Source of the DNA: Herbaspirillum sp. 3R11
GTDB lineage: Bacteria > Pseudomonadota > Gammaproteobacteria > Burkholderiales > Burkholderiaceae_D
DNA: 64,000 nt
Reading direction: 5' to 3'
NCBI RefSeq assembly: GCF_004563925.1
Contig: NZ_SPNJ01000003.1
Span: 124,001 to 188,000, forward strand
Position numbers and translations under genes: made by a program. The notes under the pieces were generated by a model. The model worked only from the letters and a program-made list of their open reading frames with translations. It had not been told where the DNA came from and ran no database searches. Positions 42,018 through 51,911 of this stretch are shown here, in pieces; the stretch's first letter is position 1, and each line of letters begins with the position of its first letter.

Positions 42018-42926
42018 TCAGGTTCCCGTCAGCAAAAGCGGCACGCTCGCCATCAACTCGTCGATGACGACGCGCAGGCGCTGCGGCACATGCCGACTCG
42101 CCAGCCACATCAGGTGCATGTCGAAAGAAACCTGGGAAACCTCTTCCAGCACCGGCACCAACCGCCCCTGCGCCAGATGCTCGGCAATGCTCCAGCTTGG
42201 CAGCCGTGCCAGCCCGGCGCCGTCCAGTGCCGCCTCGGCGATGGCCTCCAGGTCGTCGAAGCGCAGTTGATGTGGAATGACAACGTCGCGCAATTTACCC
42301 TCTTCGTCACGCATCTTCATCTGTGCATCGCGGCTGCTGCGACCATACAAGATGGCGCTATGGCTCGCCAGATCGGCGATACTCCGCGGCATGCCGCGAC
42401 GGGCGAGATACGCCGGCGCCGCGCACAAGCAGGTTTCCTGCATGCCCAGACGACGCGCAACGATGCCGCTGCTGTCGAGCAGAGGGCCGCTGCGGATCAC
42501 CAGATCCACGCCTTCATCCACCAAATCGACGACACGGTCCGTGAACGAGGTGGTCAACTCCAGCGCCGGATAGCGTTGCGCCAGGCGCACCAGCACCGGC
42601 GCCACGCAACGGCGTCCGAACAGCACCGGCATGCTCAGCCGCACGCGGCCGCCCGGCAGGCCGCGACCCGCGTTGACGGCCGCTTCGCCGCTCTCAAGCT
42701 CATCCAGCGCGCGCAAGCAGCGCTCGTGATATGCCTGTCCTTCGTCGGTCAGGCTCTGGCTGCGCGTGGTGCGATGGAACAGCCGCACGCCCAGACGTTC
42801 CTCCAGCCGCGCGATGCTTTTTGCCACGGCCGAGCGTGACAGGTGCATGCGTTCGGCGGTGCGGGCGAAGCTGCCCGCCTCCACCGCCTGGACAAAAACG
42901 GCGATGCCGCTGAGCCGGTCGGTCAT
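42018..42926 (-). CDS. LysR-type regulator
   Basis: A 302-residue regulator with N-terminal helix-turn-helix (VFVQAVEAGSFARTAERMHL, then SRSAVAKSIARLEERLG) and an effector domain of the CrgA/DhcR-like type. GAGAGGAGAAAGATC precedes ATG 42926. Divergent from an MDR-family reductase 118 bases away, its probable target. A perfect palindrome lies in the intergenic region. Effector unknown. Confidence 0.87.
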   Translation of the reverse strand: MTDRLSGIAVFVQAVEAGSFARTAERMHLSRSAVAKSIARLEERLGVRLFHRTTRSQSLTDEGQAYHERCLRALDELESGEAAVNAGRGLPGGRVRLSMPVLFGRRCVAPVLVRLAQRYPALELTTSFTDRVVDLVDEGVDLVIRSGPLLDSSGIVARRLGMQETCLCAAPAYLARRGMPRSIADLASHSAILYGRSSRDAQMKMRDEEGKLRDVVIPHQLRFDDLEAIAEAALDGAGLARLPSWSIAEHLAQGRLVPVLEEVSQVSFDMHLMWLASRHVPQRLRVVIDELMASVPLLLTGT

Positions 42927-42943
42927 GATCTTTCTCCTCTCAA

Positions 42944-42969
42944 TTGAAGAATTAAATTCTACATTCAAA
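42944..42969. promoter_or_regulatory. LysR operator candidate, AGAATT-A-AATTCT
   Basis: A 13-base perfect palindrome (42948-42960), enclosed by outer TTGAA/TTCAA arms, in the LysR/MDR divergent intergenic region. Confidence 0.45.
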
Positions 42970-43044
42970 TGAAAAATCGCCACCACATGACAAAACACGT
43001 CGCCGATAGACTCATGCTCATTCCCATCCATCAAGGAGCAAGCA

Positions 43045-44061
43045 ATGAGCAATACCATGCGGCTATGGCGTCTTCCTCAATTCGGCCGGCAGCACCTGCA
43101 ACTGGAACAGGTCGATGTCCCGACTCCGGCAGACGATGAAATCCTGGTCAAGGTCGCGGCGGCGGCATTGAATTACCGCGACAAGCTGAATATCGAAGAC
43201 GGCAGCGGCGGCCTGCAGATCACGCCGCCGCTGGTGCCTGCCTCGGACCTGAGCGGCGCCGTGGTGGCGGTGGGCAAGCGCGTCAACCGATTCCGCACTG
43301 GCGACCGCGTGCTCGGGACGTTCTGGGCTGACTGGATTGACGGTCCCTGGCCGGCGCATGCCTCCACACTGGGCGGACCGTTGACCGGCGCGCTGGCGGA
43401 ATATGTCGTGCTGAAACAGGAATGGGCCGTACACGCACCCGCCACGCTGGCTGACGTTCATGCCAGCACCCTGCCCTGCGCCGCGCTGTCAGCGTGGTTT
43501 GCGCTGGTTGAGCAAGGTCATCTGCACGCGGGCCAGACCGTGGTGATCCAGGGCACCGGCGGCGTGTCGCTGTTCGGCCTGCAATTCGCCGCGGCGCACG
43601 GCGCCAATGTGATCGTGCTCTCCGGCGACGACGACAAGCTGGCGCGCGCAAAAGAGCTCGGCGCCACGCATGCGATCAACCGCCGCAAGACGCCGCGCTG
43701 GGACGTTACCGTACGCGACCTCACCGCTGGACGCGGCGCCGACCACGTGCTGGAAATGGTCGGCGGCGACAACCTGCTGCTGTCGCTGCAAGCATTGAAA
43801 CAGGCCGGGCGCGTGTCGGTGATCGGCATGCTGGGCGAGGCCGAAATCCACAGCCCGAGCGTGCCGTTGTTCCTGGGCCGGCCGACCATCCAGGGCATCG
43901 GCGTGGGTCATCGCCGCGCGCTGGAAGACATGATCCGCGCAGTCGATCACCTCGGTCTCAAGCCCGTGGTGGACAAGGTCTATGCGCTGGAAGAACTGCC
44001 GGCCGCGCTTGATCATCTGGAGCGCGGCCCGTTCGGCAAGCTGGTGGTGCGCATGGATTGA
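43045..44061 (+). CDS. zinc-independent MDR alcohol dehydrogenase / quinone reductase-like protein
   Basis: A 338-residue NAD(P)-dependent oxidoreductase. Nucleotide motif VVIQGTGGVSLFGLQFAAAHG and the family core GALAEYVVLKQEWAVHAPATL are visible. I see no structural-zinc cysteine cluster or catalytic Cys/His pair in the first part (NYRDKLNIEDGSGG), so it is probably of the quinone-reductase or zinc-free type. AAGGAGCAAGC precedes the ATG. Single gene with its own terminator; LysR-controlled by context. Substrate unknown. Confidence 0.85.
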   Translation: MSNTMRLWRLPQFGRQHLQLEQVDVPTPADDEILVKVAAAALNYRDKLNIEDGSGGLQITPPLVPASDLSGAVVAVGKRVNRFRTGDRVLGTFWADWIDGPWPAHASTLGGPLTGALAEYVVLKQEWAVHAPATLADVHASTLPCAALSAWFALVEQGHLHAGQTVVIQGTGGVSLFGLQFAAAHGANVIVLSGDDDKLARAKELGATHAINRRKTPRWDVTVRDLTAGRGADHVLEMVGGDNLLLSLQALKQAGRVSVIGMLGEAEIHSPSVPLFLGRPTIQGIGVGHRRALEDMIRAVDHLGLKPVVDKVYALEELPAALDHLERGPFGKLVVRMD

Positions 44062-44094
44062 CTGCGCTTGCGCTCATCCGGATTCGGCACAAAC

Positions 44095-44131
44095 AAAAAC
44101 GGCGCATTCCTTTCGAAATGCGCCGTTTTTC
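44095..44131 (+). terminator. Rho-independent terminator of the MDR gene
   Basis: AAAAACGGCGCATT and AATGCGCCGTTTTT form a stem of about 14 bases. It may also serve the malic enzyme gene on the minus strand. Confidence 0.88.
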
Positions 44132-44172
44132 TTGTTGCTTGTTGCTTGCTGATCAGCCTGACTTGGCTGGGA

Positions 44173-46485
44173 TCAACGCTCCGACATCGCATCCATGACG
44201 CACAAGGCCGTCATGTTGACGATACGGCGCACCGTCGCCGATGCCGTCAGGATATGCACCGGCTTGGCGCAACCCAGCAGGATCGGGCCGATGGCCACGC
44301 CGTTGCCGGACGCCGTCTTCAACAGGTTGTAGGCAATGTTGGCGGCGTCGATGTTCGGCATCACCAGCAGGTTGGCGTCGCCCTTCAATGGCGAATCCGG
44401 CATGATTTGCGCCAGCAGCTTCGGATCGAGTGCGGTGTCGCCGTGCATTTCACCGTCGGCTTCCAGTTCCGGCGCTTGCTCCTGCAGCAGCTTCAGCGCG
44501 GTACGCATCTTGACGGCCGACTCGCTGTTGCTGGAGCCGAAGTTGGAATGCGACAGCAGCGCTGCACGCGGGTGCAGGCCGAAGCGGCGCATTTCTTCCG
44601 CTGCCATGATGGTGATTTCCGCCAGTTGCTCTGCAGTCGGGTTTTCGTTGACGTGCGTATCAACCAATACCAGCTGGCGGCTCGGCAGGATGACGCCGTT
44701 CATGGCGGCGTAGACGTTGACGCCTTCGCGCTTGCCCAGCACCTGGTCGATGTAGTGCAAATGCAGCTGGGTAGTGCCGTAGGTGCCGCAGATCATGCCG
44801 TCGGCATGGCCCTTGTGGATCGCCATGGAACCGATCAGGGTGTGGCGACGGCGCATTTCCAGCTTGGCGTATTGCTCGGTGACGCCACGACGCTTGGTCA
44901 TCTCCAGGAAGGTCTGCCAGTAGTCGCGATAGCGTTCGTCGAAGTTCGGGTTGATGACTTCGAAGTCGACGTTCGGACGCAGGCGCAGGCCGAATTTCTT
45001 GATGCGCTGTTCCAGCACTTCCGGACGACCGACCAGGATCGGTTTGGCCAGGCATTCGTCGACGATGACTTGCACCGCGCGCAGGATGCGTTCTTCTTCG
45101 CCTTCGGCAAAGACGATGCGCTTCTTGGCGTCCGGCGCTTTCTTGGCGGCCTGGAAGATCGGACGCATGAAGGTGCCGCTGTGGTAGACGAACTGTTCCA
45201 GCTTTTCGGCATAGGCGCCCATGTCCTGGATCGGACGGGCGGCAACGCCTGAAGTCTCGGCAGCGCGCGCAACCGCAGTCGCGATCTTGATCATCAGGCG
45301 GGGATCGAACGGCTTCGGAATGATGTATTCCGGACCGAACGACAAGTTGGTCACGCCGTAAGTCGCAGCGACGATGTCGGATTGCTCGGCTTGCGCCAGT
45401 TCGGCAATCGCGTGCACCGCGGCGATTTCCATTTCACGCGTGATGGTGGTCGCACCGGAATCCAGCGCGCCGCGGAAGATGTACGGGAAGCACAGGACGT
45501 TGTTGACCTGGTTCGGATAGTCGGAACGGCCGGTCGCGATGATCGCATCGTCGCGCACTGCCATGACGTCTTCCGGCAGGATTTCCGGCGTCGGGTTGGC
45601 CAGCGCCAGCACCAGTGGACGCGGCGCCATCTTCTTGACCATGTCTTGCTTGAGCACGCCGCCGGCGGACACGCCGAGGAAAATGTCGGCGTCAGGGATG
45701 ACATCGGCCAGGGTGCGCGCATCGGTTTCGCGCGCGAAGCGTTCCTTGTCCGGATCCATCAGTTCGACGCGGCCCTTGTAGACCACGCCGGCCAGGTCGG
45801 TGACGTAAATGTTTTCGATCGGGAAGCCGAGATCGACGATCAGGTCCAGGCAAGCCAGCGCCGCAGCGCCCGCGCCGGAGACCACCAGTTTGACTTCCTT
45901 GATGCTCTTGCCGACGACCTTGAGGCCGTTCAGGATCGCTGCGCCGACGATGATCGCGGTGCCGTGCTGGTCGTCATGGAAGACCGGGATCTTCATGCGG
46001 TCGCGCAGCTTGCGCTCGATGTAGAAGCACTCCGGCGCCTTGATGTCTTCCAGGTTGATGCCGCCGAAGGTCGGTTCCAGCGAGGCGATGATGTCGCACA
46101 GTTTGTCCGGGTCGGTCTCGTTGATTTCGATGTCGAAGACGTCGATGCCGGCGAACTTCTTGAACAGCACGGCCTTGCCTTCCATCACTGGCTTGGAAGC
46201 CAGCGGGCCGATGTTGCCCAGACCCAGCACGGCGGTGCCGTTGCTGATGACGGCGACCAGGTTGCCGCGCGCGGTGTATTTGAAAGCGTTGGCCGGATCG
46301 GCGACGATTTCTTCGCAGGCCGCAGCCACGCCCGGCGAGTACGCCAGAGACAGGTCTCGTTGATTGGTTAAAAGCTTGGTGGGCGTGACGCTGATCTTGC
46401 CCGGCGTTGGAAACTCATGGTACTCCAGCGCTGCCTGGCGAAGTTGCTGACGCAATTCTTCTTTCTTGCTGATCATCGAATCCAT
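44173..46485 (-). CDS. maeB: NADP-dependent malic enzyme with phosphotransacetylase-like domain
   Basis: A 770-residue enzyme decarboxylating malate to pyruvate with NADPH. The N-terminal malic domain spans about 1-430 ([52 protein letters not shown]). The C-terminal PTA-like domain is about 440-770 ([19 protein letters not shown]) and is considered regulatory in E. coli MaeB, where acetyl-CoA inhibits. Length matches the family (E. coli 759). Start ATG 46485 by homology. Links the TCA-cycle intermediate supply (see kgtP) to pyruvate and NADPH. Confidence 0.95.
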   Translation of the reverse strand: MDSMISKKEELRQQLRQAALEYHEFPTPGKISVTPTKLLTNQRDLSLAYSPGVAAACEEIVADPANAFKYTARGNLVAVISNGTAVLGLGNIGPLASKPVMEGKAVLFKKFAGIDVFDIEINETDPDKLCDIIASLEPTFGGINLEDIKAPECFYIERKLRDRMKIPVFHDDQHGTAIIVGAAILNGLKVVGKSIKEVKLVVSGAGAAALACLDLIVDLGFPIENIYVTDLAGVVYKGRVELMDPDKERFARETDARTLADVIPDADIFLGVSAGGVLKQDMVKKMAPRPLVLALANPTPEILPEDVMAVRDDAIIATGRSDYPNQVNNVLCFPYIFRGALDSGATTITREMEIAAVHAIAELAQAEQSDIVAATYGVTNLSFGPEYIIPKPFDPRLMIKIATAVARAAETSGVAARPIQDMGAYAEKLEQFVYHSGTFMRPIFQAAKKAPDAKKRIVFAEGEEERILRAVQVIVDECLAKPILVGRPEVLEQRIKKFGLRLRPNVDFEVINPNFDERYRDYWQTFLEMTKRRGVTEQYAKLEMRRRHTLIGSMAIHKGHADGMICGTYGTTQLHLHYIDQVLGKREGVNVYAAMNGVILPSRQLVLVDTHVNENPTAEQLAEITIMAAEEMRRFGLHPRAALLSHSNFGSSNSESAVKMRTALKLLQEQAPELEADGEMHGDTALDPKLLAQIMPDSPLKGDANLLVMPNIDAANIAYNLLKTASGNGVAIGPILLGCAKPVHILTASATVRRIVNMTALCVMDAMSER

Positions 46486-46737
46486 ACTCTGCGTTCTCTT
46501 TTAGACTTGTCGAAGACCTGCGATTTTAGCAGAGCTCGGCCCGCTCTCATAGCGCGGATGCACGCCATTTATGGTGCACCGCGGCATTCGGCAAGCCTTT
46601 GCCGGTGCGGGTTCCACGGATAAAACAAAGAGACCAATGGTCCTACCAATCCGCACCAAAATAGCCCTCGCGGATGCACCGAAATTCATCGAAGGCCAAC
46701 GCGTAATATCTCTGATGTATTGGTTACAATCACGCCC

Positions 46738-47703
46738 ATGCTTAGCGAATTCGAACTTATCTCCCGTTATTTCACGCGCCCGATGGCGCAGGACAGTCGC
46801 ACCGCGCTCGGCGTGGGCGACGACTGCGCCCTGCTGACGCCGGCCCCGGGAATGCAACTGGCGGTGTCGACCGACATGCTGGTCGAAGGCCGTCATTTCT
46901 TCCCGCATGCGGACCCGTATGCGCTCGGCCACAAATGCCTGGCCGTCAATCTGTCGGACCTGGCCGCCATGGGCGCGCAGCCGATCGCCTTTACGCTGGC
47001 CTTCGCCCTGCCTGAGGCGCGCGAAGACTGGCTGGCGCCGTTCTCTCAAGGCCTGCTCAAGCTGGCCGACGAACACGGTTGCGAACTGATCGGCGGCGAC
47101 ACCACCAAGGGTCCGCTGACGATCAGCATCACCGTGTTCGGAGAAGTGCCGTTCACTCAGGCCTTGCGCCGCGACGCCGCACGCGATGGCGACGACATCT
47201 GGATATCCGGCACGCTCGGCGATGCGCGCTTGGCGCTGGCCGGGTATCGCAAAGAGCTTGCGCTCGACGCCGAGGCGCTGCACGCCGCCGGCGCACGCAT
47301 GCACCAACCGACACCACGCGTGGCGCTCGGCATGGCGCTGCGCGGCATCGCACATGCCGCCATCGACATCTCCGACGGCCTGGCCGGCGACCTCGGCCAT
47401 ATCCTCGCGCGCTCGCAGGTTGGCGCACGCCTCGACGTCGACGCGCTGCCGGCCGGTCCGGTGCTGCGCACGCAGGCGCAGGCGCTACGCCGCGCCTTCA
47501 CGCTCTCGGGCGGCGACGACTACGAACTCTGCTTCACCGCACCACAGAACCGGCGCGAACAGGTGCTTGCGGCGGCGGAACAAGCCGGCGTCGAAGCCAC
47601 CCGCGTCGGCACCATCGAATCCACCCCCGGCCTGCGCTTGGTGGATGCCGGCGGTGAACCGCTCGACCTGACGCCCTCTTCCTTCGACCATTTCAGTTCA
47701 TGA
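46738..47703 (+). CDS. thiL: thiamine-monophosphate kinase
   Basis: A 321-residue enzyme phosphorylating thiamine monophosphate to the active diphosphate. SEFELISRYF begins the protein, then GVGDDCALL, STDMLVEGRHF, NLSDLAAMGAQP and IDISDGLAGDLGHI, all known ThiL signatures with metal-binding aspartates. ATG 46738 is chosen since the family N-terminus starts there. ATGA overlap with pgpA indicates coupling. Confidence 0.95.
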   Translation: MLSEFELISRYFTRPMAQDSRTALGVGDDCALLTPAPGMQLAVSTDMLVEGRHFFPHADPYALGHKCLAVNLSDLAAMGAQPIAFTLAFALPEAREDWLAPFSQGLLKLADEHGCELIGGDTTKGPLTISITVFGEVPFTQALRRDAARDGDDIWISGTLGDARLALAGYRKELALDAEALHAAGARMHQPTPRVALGMALRGIAHAAIDISDGLAGDLGHILARSQVGARLDVDALPAGPVLRTQAQALRRAFTLSGGDDYELCFTAPQNRREQVLAAAEQAGVEATRVGTIESTPGLRLVDAGGEPLDLTPSSFDHFSS

Positions 47704-48236
47704 CAACAACAATAGACCCGGGCCGCAAGGCGTATTCGACCAAACCGGTGCGCCCGACCGCGCGCTTCATGCTGGGGCATCCGGCGCGCCTGCTGGCGCA
47801 GGGTTTCGGCAGCGGCCTCTCGCCGATCATGCCGGGCACCTCCGGTACGCTGTTCGCCTGGCTGGCGTATGCGGTGCTGAACCTGCGCTGGCCCGCCGTC
47901 TTCACGCCATCGGCGTGGCTGCTGATCATCTTCGTCGGTTTCTTTGTCGGCGTGTGGGCTTGCCATCGCACCGGACGCGACCTCGGCGCGCCCGATCACG
48001 GCAGCATGGTGTGGGATGAAATCATCGCCTTCTGGCTGGTGCTGGTCGTGCTGACGCCCGCCGACTTCAAGACGCAATGCTGGGCCTTCTTCTGGTTCCG
48101 CGTGTTCGACATGGTCAAGCCGCCGCCGATCGCCTATTTCGATCGCCGCTTCAAGGGCGGCTTCGGCGTGATGTGGGACGACATCGTGGCGGCGTTTTAC
48201 ACGCTGCTGGTATTTGCGTTCTGGCGCTCTATGTAA
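47700..48236 (+). CDS. pgpA: phosphatidylglycerophosphatase A
   Basis: A 178-residue inner membrane phosphatase of phospholipid synthesis. Residues SGLSPIMPGTSGTLFAW and DHGSMVWDEIIAFW match the family with metal-binding acidic residues; two or three hydrophobic segments follow. Start overlaps the thiL stop (ATGA). The pairing thiL-pgpA is common in proteobacteria. Confidence 0.93.
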   Translation: MTTTIDPGRKAYSTKPVRPTARFMLGHPARLLAQGFGSGLSPIMPGTSGTLFAWLAYAVLNLRWPAVFTPSAWLLIIFVGFFVGVWACHRTGRDLGAPDHGSMVWDEIIAFWLVLVVLTPADFKTQCWAFFWFRVFDMVKPPPIAYFDRRFKGGFGVMWDDIVAAFYTLLVFAFWRSM

Positions 48237-48373
48237 ACCTGCTTCAACAAGAGTATGCTGAGCACATGGGAATGCGACGAACTCTTCCATGAAATATTTC
48301 ATGTCGATGTTCATCAGACGTACATCGCGCCCATCACGTTGACCACCCGCCAACCCTGAAGGATGACATCAAC

Positions 48374-48853
48374 ATGGATACCTCGACTGACCTCGCCGCG
48401 CGCGTCGGAATCGCGCTCAAAGCCAGGAAATTGCTGCTCTCCACCGCCGAATCCTGCACCGGCGGCGGCGTCGCCCAGGCCATTACCGATATTGCCGGTT
48501 CTTCGGAATGGTTCGACTGCGGCTTCATCACCTATTCCAACACCTCCAAGAATGAATTGCTGGAGATTTCCGAAGCATTGATCGCCCAGCACGGCGCGGT
48601 CAGCGAAGAGATCGCCGCCGCCATGGCCGAAGGCGCGATCGCCAACAGCAGCTCCGACGTCGCCGTCTCCACCACCGGCATCGCCGGTCCGGGCGGCGCG
48701 GTGCCGGGCAAACCGGTCGGCACCGTCTGCTTCGGCTGGAAGGTCGGCGACCAGACCTTTACCGAACGCCTGGTGTTCACCGGCGACCGCCGCGCAGTGC
48801 GTGAGCAAGCCGTAGTGCATTCGTTGCAAGGCTTGCTGCGCTTGCTGACCTGA
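48374..48853 (+). CDS. pncC: nicotinamide-nucleotide amidase PncC (CinA C-terminal domain)
   Basis: A 159-residue enzyme converting NMN to nicotinate mononucleotide in NAD recycling. STAESCTGGGVAQAITDIAGSS and VSTTGIAGPGGAVPGKPVGTV are the family motifs, including the nucleophilic Ser. Length equals stand-alone PncC. Preceded by a gap of 137 bases after pgpA, with no clear terminator, so it may be the last gene of that operon. Confidence 0.93.
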   Translation: MDTSTDLAARVGIALKARKLLLSTAESCTGGGVAQAITDIAGSSEWFDCGFITYSNTSKNELLEISEALIAQHGAVSEEIAAAMAEGAIANSSSDVAVSTTGIAGPGGAVPGKPVGTVCFGWKVGDQTFTERLVFTGDRRAVREQAVVHSLQGLLRLLT

Positions 48854-48873
48854 GCGACCGGCAAACGTGCATG

Positions 48874-48907
48874 AAAAAGAGCCGCAGCGAGTGATCGCGA
48901 CGGCTCT
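48874..48907 (-). terminator. terminator-like hairpin of pyrF
   Basis: AGAGCCG and CGGCTCT enclose GCGA/TCGC; on the minus strand it is followed by TTTTTC. It lies 49 bases past the pyrF stop. Confidence 0.6.
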
Positions 48908-48955
48908 GGTTGCTGCTGCGGCGGCTGCAGCTACGCTGCAAGCCGGTACATTTCC

Positions 48956-49774
48956 TCAGCGATACTGATTGATCGCGTCGCGCGTCTCCAGCGCCACACG
49001 GCGCGCTGCCGCCGCGTAGTCTTCGCCGGCTTGCGGCTTGGCGTACAGGATCGCGCGCGATGAGTTGATCATCATGCCGCCGCCGTCCGCGGTCTTGCCC
49101 GACTTCACGGTCGCGGCCACGTCGCCGCCCTGCGCCCCTACGCCCGGCACCAGCAAAGGCATGTCGCCGATGATGCTGCGCACCTGCGCCAGTTCTTCCG
49201 GGAAAGTCGCTCCCACCACCAGGCCGCACTGGCCGTTGGTGTTCCATTTGTCCGCAACCAGACGGGCCACGTGCTGGTACAGCGGCACGCCGTCGACCTT
49301 CAGGAATTGCAGGTCGGAGCCGCCCGCGTTGGAGGTGCGGCACAACACGATGGCGCCGCGGTCCTTCCACTCCAGATACGGCGCGACCGAGTCGAAACCC
49401 ATGTACGGGCTGACCGTCACCGCCTGGGCGCCATAGCGCTCGAAGGCTTCACGCGCATATTGCTCTGCGGTGGCACCGATGTCGCCGCGCTTGGCGTCGA
49501 GCACGATGGGGATGTGCGGATAGGTGGTGCGGATATAGGTGCAGATTTCTTCCAGTTGGTCTTCGGCGCGCAAGGCGGCGAAGTAGGCAATCTGCGGCTT
49601 GAACGAACAGGCCACATCGGCGGTGGCGTCGATGATGCCTTTGCAGAAAGCAAAAATGGCGTCGGGCTGGTCCTTCCACTGCGCGGGAAATTTGGCGATA
49701 TCCGGGTCGAGGCCGACACACAGCAGCGAATTGTTGGTCTTCCACGCAGCGGATAATTGTTCGATAAATGTCAC
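48956..49774 (-). CDS. pyrF: orotidine 5'-phosphate decarboxylase
   Basis: A 272-residue enzyme making UMP from [19 protein letters not shown] and the catalytic [17 protein letters not shown] (Asp-Lys-Asp type) are present, and the size fits the class II proteins of betaproteobacteria. The start is GTG 49774 (reading [10 protein letters not shown]) with AAGG before it; no ATG lies nearby in frame. Single gene; a predicted terminator follows. Confidence 0.94.
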   Translation of the reverse strand: MTFIEQLSAAWKTNNSLLCVGLDPDIAKFPAQWKDQPDAIFAFCKGIIDATADVACSFKPQIAYFAALRAEDQLEEICTYIRTTYPHIPIVLDAKRGDIGATAEQYAREAFERYGAQAVTVSPYMGFDSVAPYLEWKDRGAIVLCRTSNAGGSDLQFLKVDGVPLYQHVARLVADKWNTNGQCGLVVGATFPEELAQVRSIIGDMPLLVPGVGAQGGDVAATVKSGKTADGGGMMINSSRAILYAKPQAGEDYAAAARRVALETRDAINQYR

Positions 49775-49894
49775 GGTAAGCCTTAATATGCAAAGATGCG
49801 ATATTGTAACGCGCCGGCAGCCCGCCCTACCCGCTTGACGGCGCGCGCACCAGTAAGCAAAGTAACGAATCTCTCTATCTCCTCGAGGCATACA

Positions 49895-50488
49895 ATGAAA
49901 AAATGGTTTGCATGGCTGGCGATCGCCGCTTCCGTCCTGACGCTGAGCAGCTGCGGCTACAACGACTTCCAGGCCAAGGATGAAGCCACCAAGGCCGCCT
50001 GGGGCGAAGTCGTCAACCAGTACCAGCGCCGCGCCGACCTGATCCCGAACCTGGTCAACACCGTCAAGGGCTATGCCTCGCACGAAAGAGAAACTCTGGA
50101 AGCCGTGACCCGCGCCCGCGCCGCCGCGACCAGCTTCCAGATCACGCCGGAAGTGCTGAACAATCCGGAAGCCTTCAACAAGTTCCAGCAGGTCCAGGGC
50201 GAGCTGTCGTCGGCGCTGTCGCGCCTGATGGCGGTGTCGGAAAACTATCCGCAACTGAAGGCCGACACCAGCTTCCGCGACCTGCAGTCGCAACTGGAAG
50301 GCACCGAAAACCGCATCACCGTGGCGCGTCAACGCTACATCGTCTCGGTGCAGGAATACAACGTGCTGGCGCGCAGCTTCCCGACCAACATCACCGCCAA
50401 GATGTTCAGCTATCCGGTCAAGCCGTCCTTCACGGTCGAGAATGAGAAAGCGATTTCCACAGCGCCTGCCGTCAATTTCGGCAAATAA
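49895..50488 (+). CDS. lemA: LemA family lipoprotein
   Basis: A 197-residue membrane-anchored protein. The signal segment [20 protein letters not shown] ends in a lipobox (LSSC), and the mature part has the LemA core ([39 protein letters not shown]). LemA is linked with envelope maintenance. Followed by two TPM genes with short spacing (17 bases), an arrangement seen repeatedly in proteobacteria. CGAGGCATACA lies just before the ATG. Confidence 0.93.
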   Translation: MKKWFAWLAIAASVLTLSSCGYNDFQAKDEATKAAWGEVVNQYQRRADLIPNLVNTVKGYASHERETLEAVTRARAAATSFQITPEVLNNPEAFNKFQQVQGELSSALSRLMAVSENYPQLKADTSFRDLQSQLEGTENRITVARQRYIVSVQEYNVLARSFPTNITAKMFSYPVKPSFTVENEKAISTAPAVNFGK

Positions 50489-50505
50489 CTCTGAATAAGC
50501 TGCTT

Positions 50506-51348
50506 ATGCTGCGCTTCCCTCGCCTGCTGGCGTTCTGTCTGTTCGTCCTGTTGGCCGGCTCCGCCCGGGTTGCCGGGGCGCAGGATTTCGTCGCCGTCCC
50601 GGCGCTGACCTCTCACGTGACGGACCAGGCCGGCATGCTGGACGAACAGCAGCGGCGTACGCTGGACCAGGTCCTGACCGAGTACGAAACCCGCACCGGC
50701 AGCCAGATCGCCGTGCTGCTGATCGCCAGCACCGCGCCGGAGGCCATCGAGCAATACGGCATCCGCGTCGCCGACGCCTGGAAACTGGGCCGCAAAGGCA
50801 TCGACGACGGCGTCATCCTGATCGTCGCCAAGGACAATCCCAAGGCTCTGCGGCGCTTGCGCATCGAAGCCGGCCGCGGCGTCCAGGGCAGCCTGACCGA
50901 CGCCCAGTCGAAACGCATCCTGGAAGACGTGATCGCGCCGCACTTTCGCCAGAACGATTATTACGGCGGCCTCGCAGCGGGTGTTTCGGCGCTGACCAGC
51001 CTGCTTGACCAGGAGAATCTGCCGTCGGCAGAAAAGAAGGAGGCGGCCGGACAATACGATGCCGGCTGGCTTGAAGTTGCGGTCCTGGCAATCATGCTGG
51101 CGGTGTTCTTCACCGCGCTGCTGCTGGTGCGACGCCGCACCACCGGCCGCAACAACCTCAACAACAATAGCTGGGGCAATGCCGCCGGCGTCATCATCGG
51201 CAGCATTCTCAATGAAGCGGCCCGCAGTAGCAGCAGCGGACGCGGCGGCTTCGGCGGCGGTGGTGGTGGAGGCTTCAGCAGTGGCGGCGGTGGATTTTCG
51301 GGCGGCGGCGGCAGCTTTGACGGCGGCGGCGCCTCGGGGGACTGGTGA
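50506..51348 (+). CDS. TPM domain protein (YgcG-like), membrane-anchored
   Basis: A 280-residue envelope protein: signal peptide (about 1-25), TPM domain about 30-170 (VTDQAGMLDEQQRRTLDQVL, RIEAGRGVQGSLTDAQSKRIL), one TM (about 186-206) and a Gly/Ser-rich tail with many GGG repeats ending in GDW. TPM domains have been proposed as phosphatases or repair factors for photosystem proteins; bacterial roles are unclear. Overlaps the next TPM gene by a shared TGATG. Confidence 0.9.
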   Translation: MLRFPRLLAFCLFVLLAGSARVAGAQDFVAVPALTSHVTDQAGMLDEQQRRTLDQVLTEYETRTGSQIAVLLIASTAPEAIEQYGIRVADAWKLGRKGIDDGVILIVAKDNPKALRRLRIEAGRGVQGSLTDAQSKRILEDVIAPHFRQNDYYGGLAAGVSALTSLLDQENLPSAEKKEAAGQYDAGWLEVAVLAIMLAVFFTALLLVRRRTTGRNNLNNNSWGNAAGVIIGSILNEAARSSSSGRGGFGGGGGGGFSSGGGGFSGGGGSFDGGGASGDW

Positions 51349-51848
51349 TGAACACATTCAAGCGCCTCTTCAGGCACCTGAGCCACACCCGCGCTCTGGC
51401 TCGCGCGCAGTTCCCACCGGCCACGCTGCAGGCAATCCAGGCCTGCATCGGCGCCGGTGAAGCGGAACACCGCGCTGAAGTACGGCTTGTTATCGAAGCA
51501 GCGCTGCCGTTGAGCGCAGTGCTGCGCAACGAGTCCTCGCGCGCTCGCGCCCATGAGCTGTTTTCGCACTACCGCATCTGGGATACCGAAGAAAACAGCG
51601 GCCTGCTGATCTACCTCAATCTGGCCGATCATCGCGTCGAAATCGTCACCGATCGCACCGTCGGCCGCGCCCTCAAGCGCGCTGACTGGGAATCCGTTTG
51701 CAGTACAATGACCCGAAGCTTTGCCGACGGGATTTACCATGACGGCGCACTGGAAGGGCTGGCACAGTTGAACCGTTTGCTCGCGCTGCATTTTCCCCAG
51801 ACGTCGCAGCAAAAGAACGAGATTTCCAACCGGCCGCTGATGCTCTGA
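51348..51848 (+). CDS. second TPM domain protein
   Basis: A 166-residue protein with a TPM domain and no evident signal peptide or membrane segment, apart from a basic N-terminus (MNTFKRLFRHLSHTRALAR). SALLSAVLRNES-type strand and GLLIYLNLADHRVEIVTDR fit the domain. The start overlaps the previous stop by one base. It probably works with LemA and the first TPM protein. Confidence 0.88.
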   Translation: MNTFKRLFRHLSHTRALARAQFPPATLQAIQACIGAGEAEHRAEVRLVIEAALPLSAVLRNESSRARAHELFSHYRIWDTEENSGLLIYLNLADHRVEIVTDRTVGRALKRADWESVCSTMTRSFADGIYHDGALEGLAQLNRLLALHFPQTSQQKNEISNRPLML

Positions 51849-51911
51849 CATCCCTGCGCGACCGGCGACCGGCAAACAAGCTGCGACTCAACAACAACGA
51901 TGGGGGGAATG

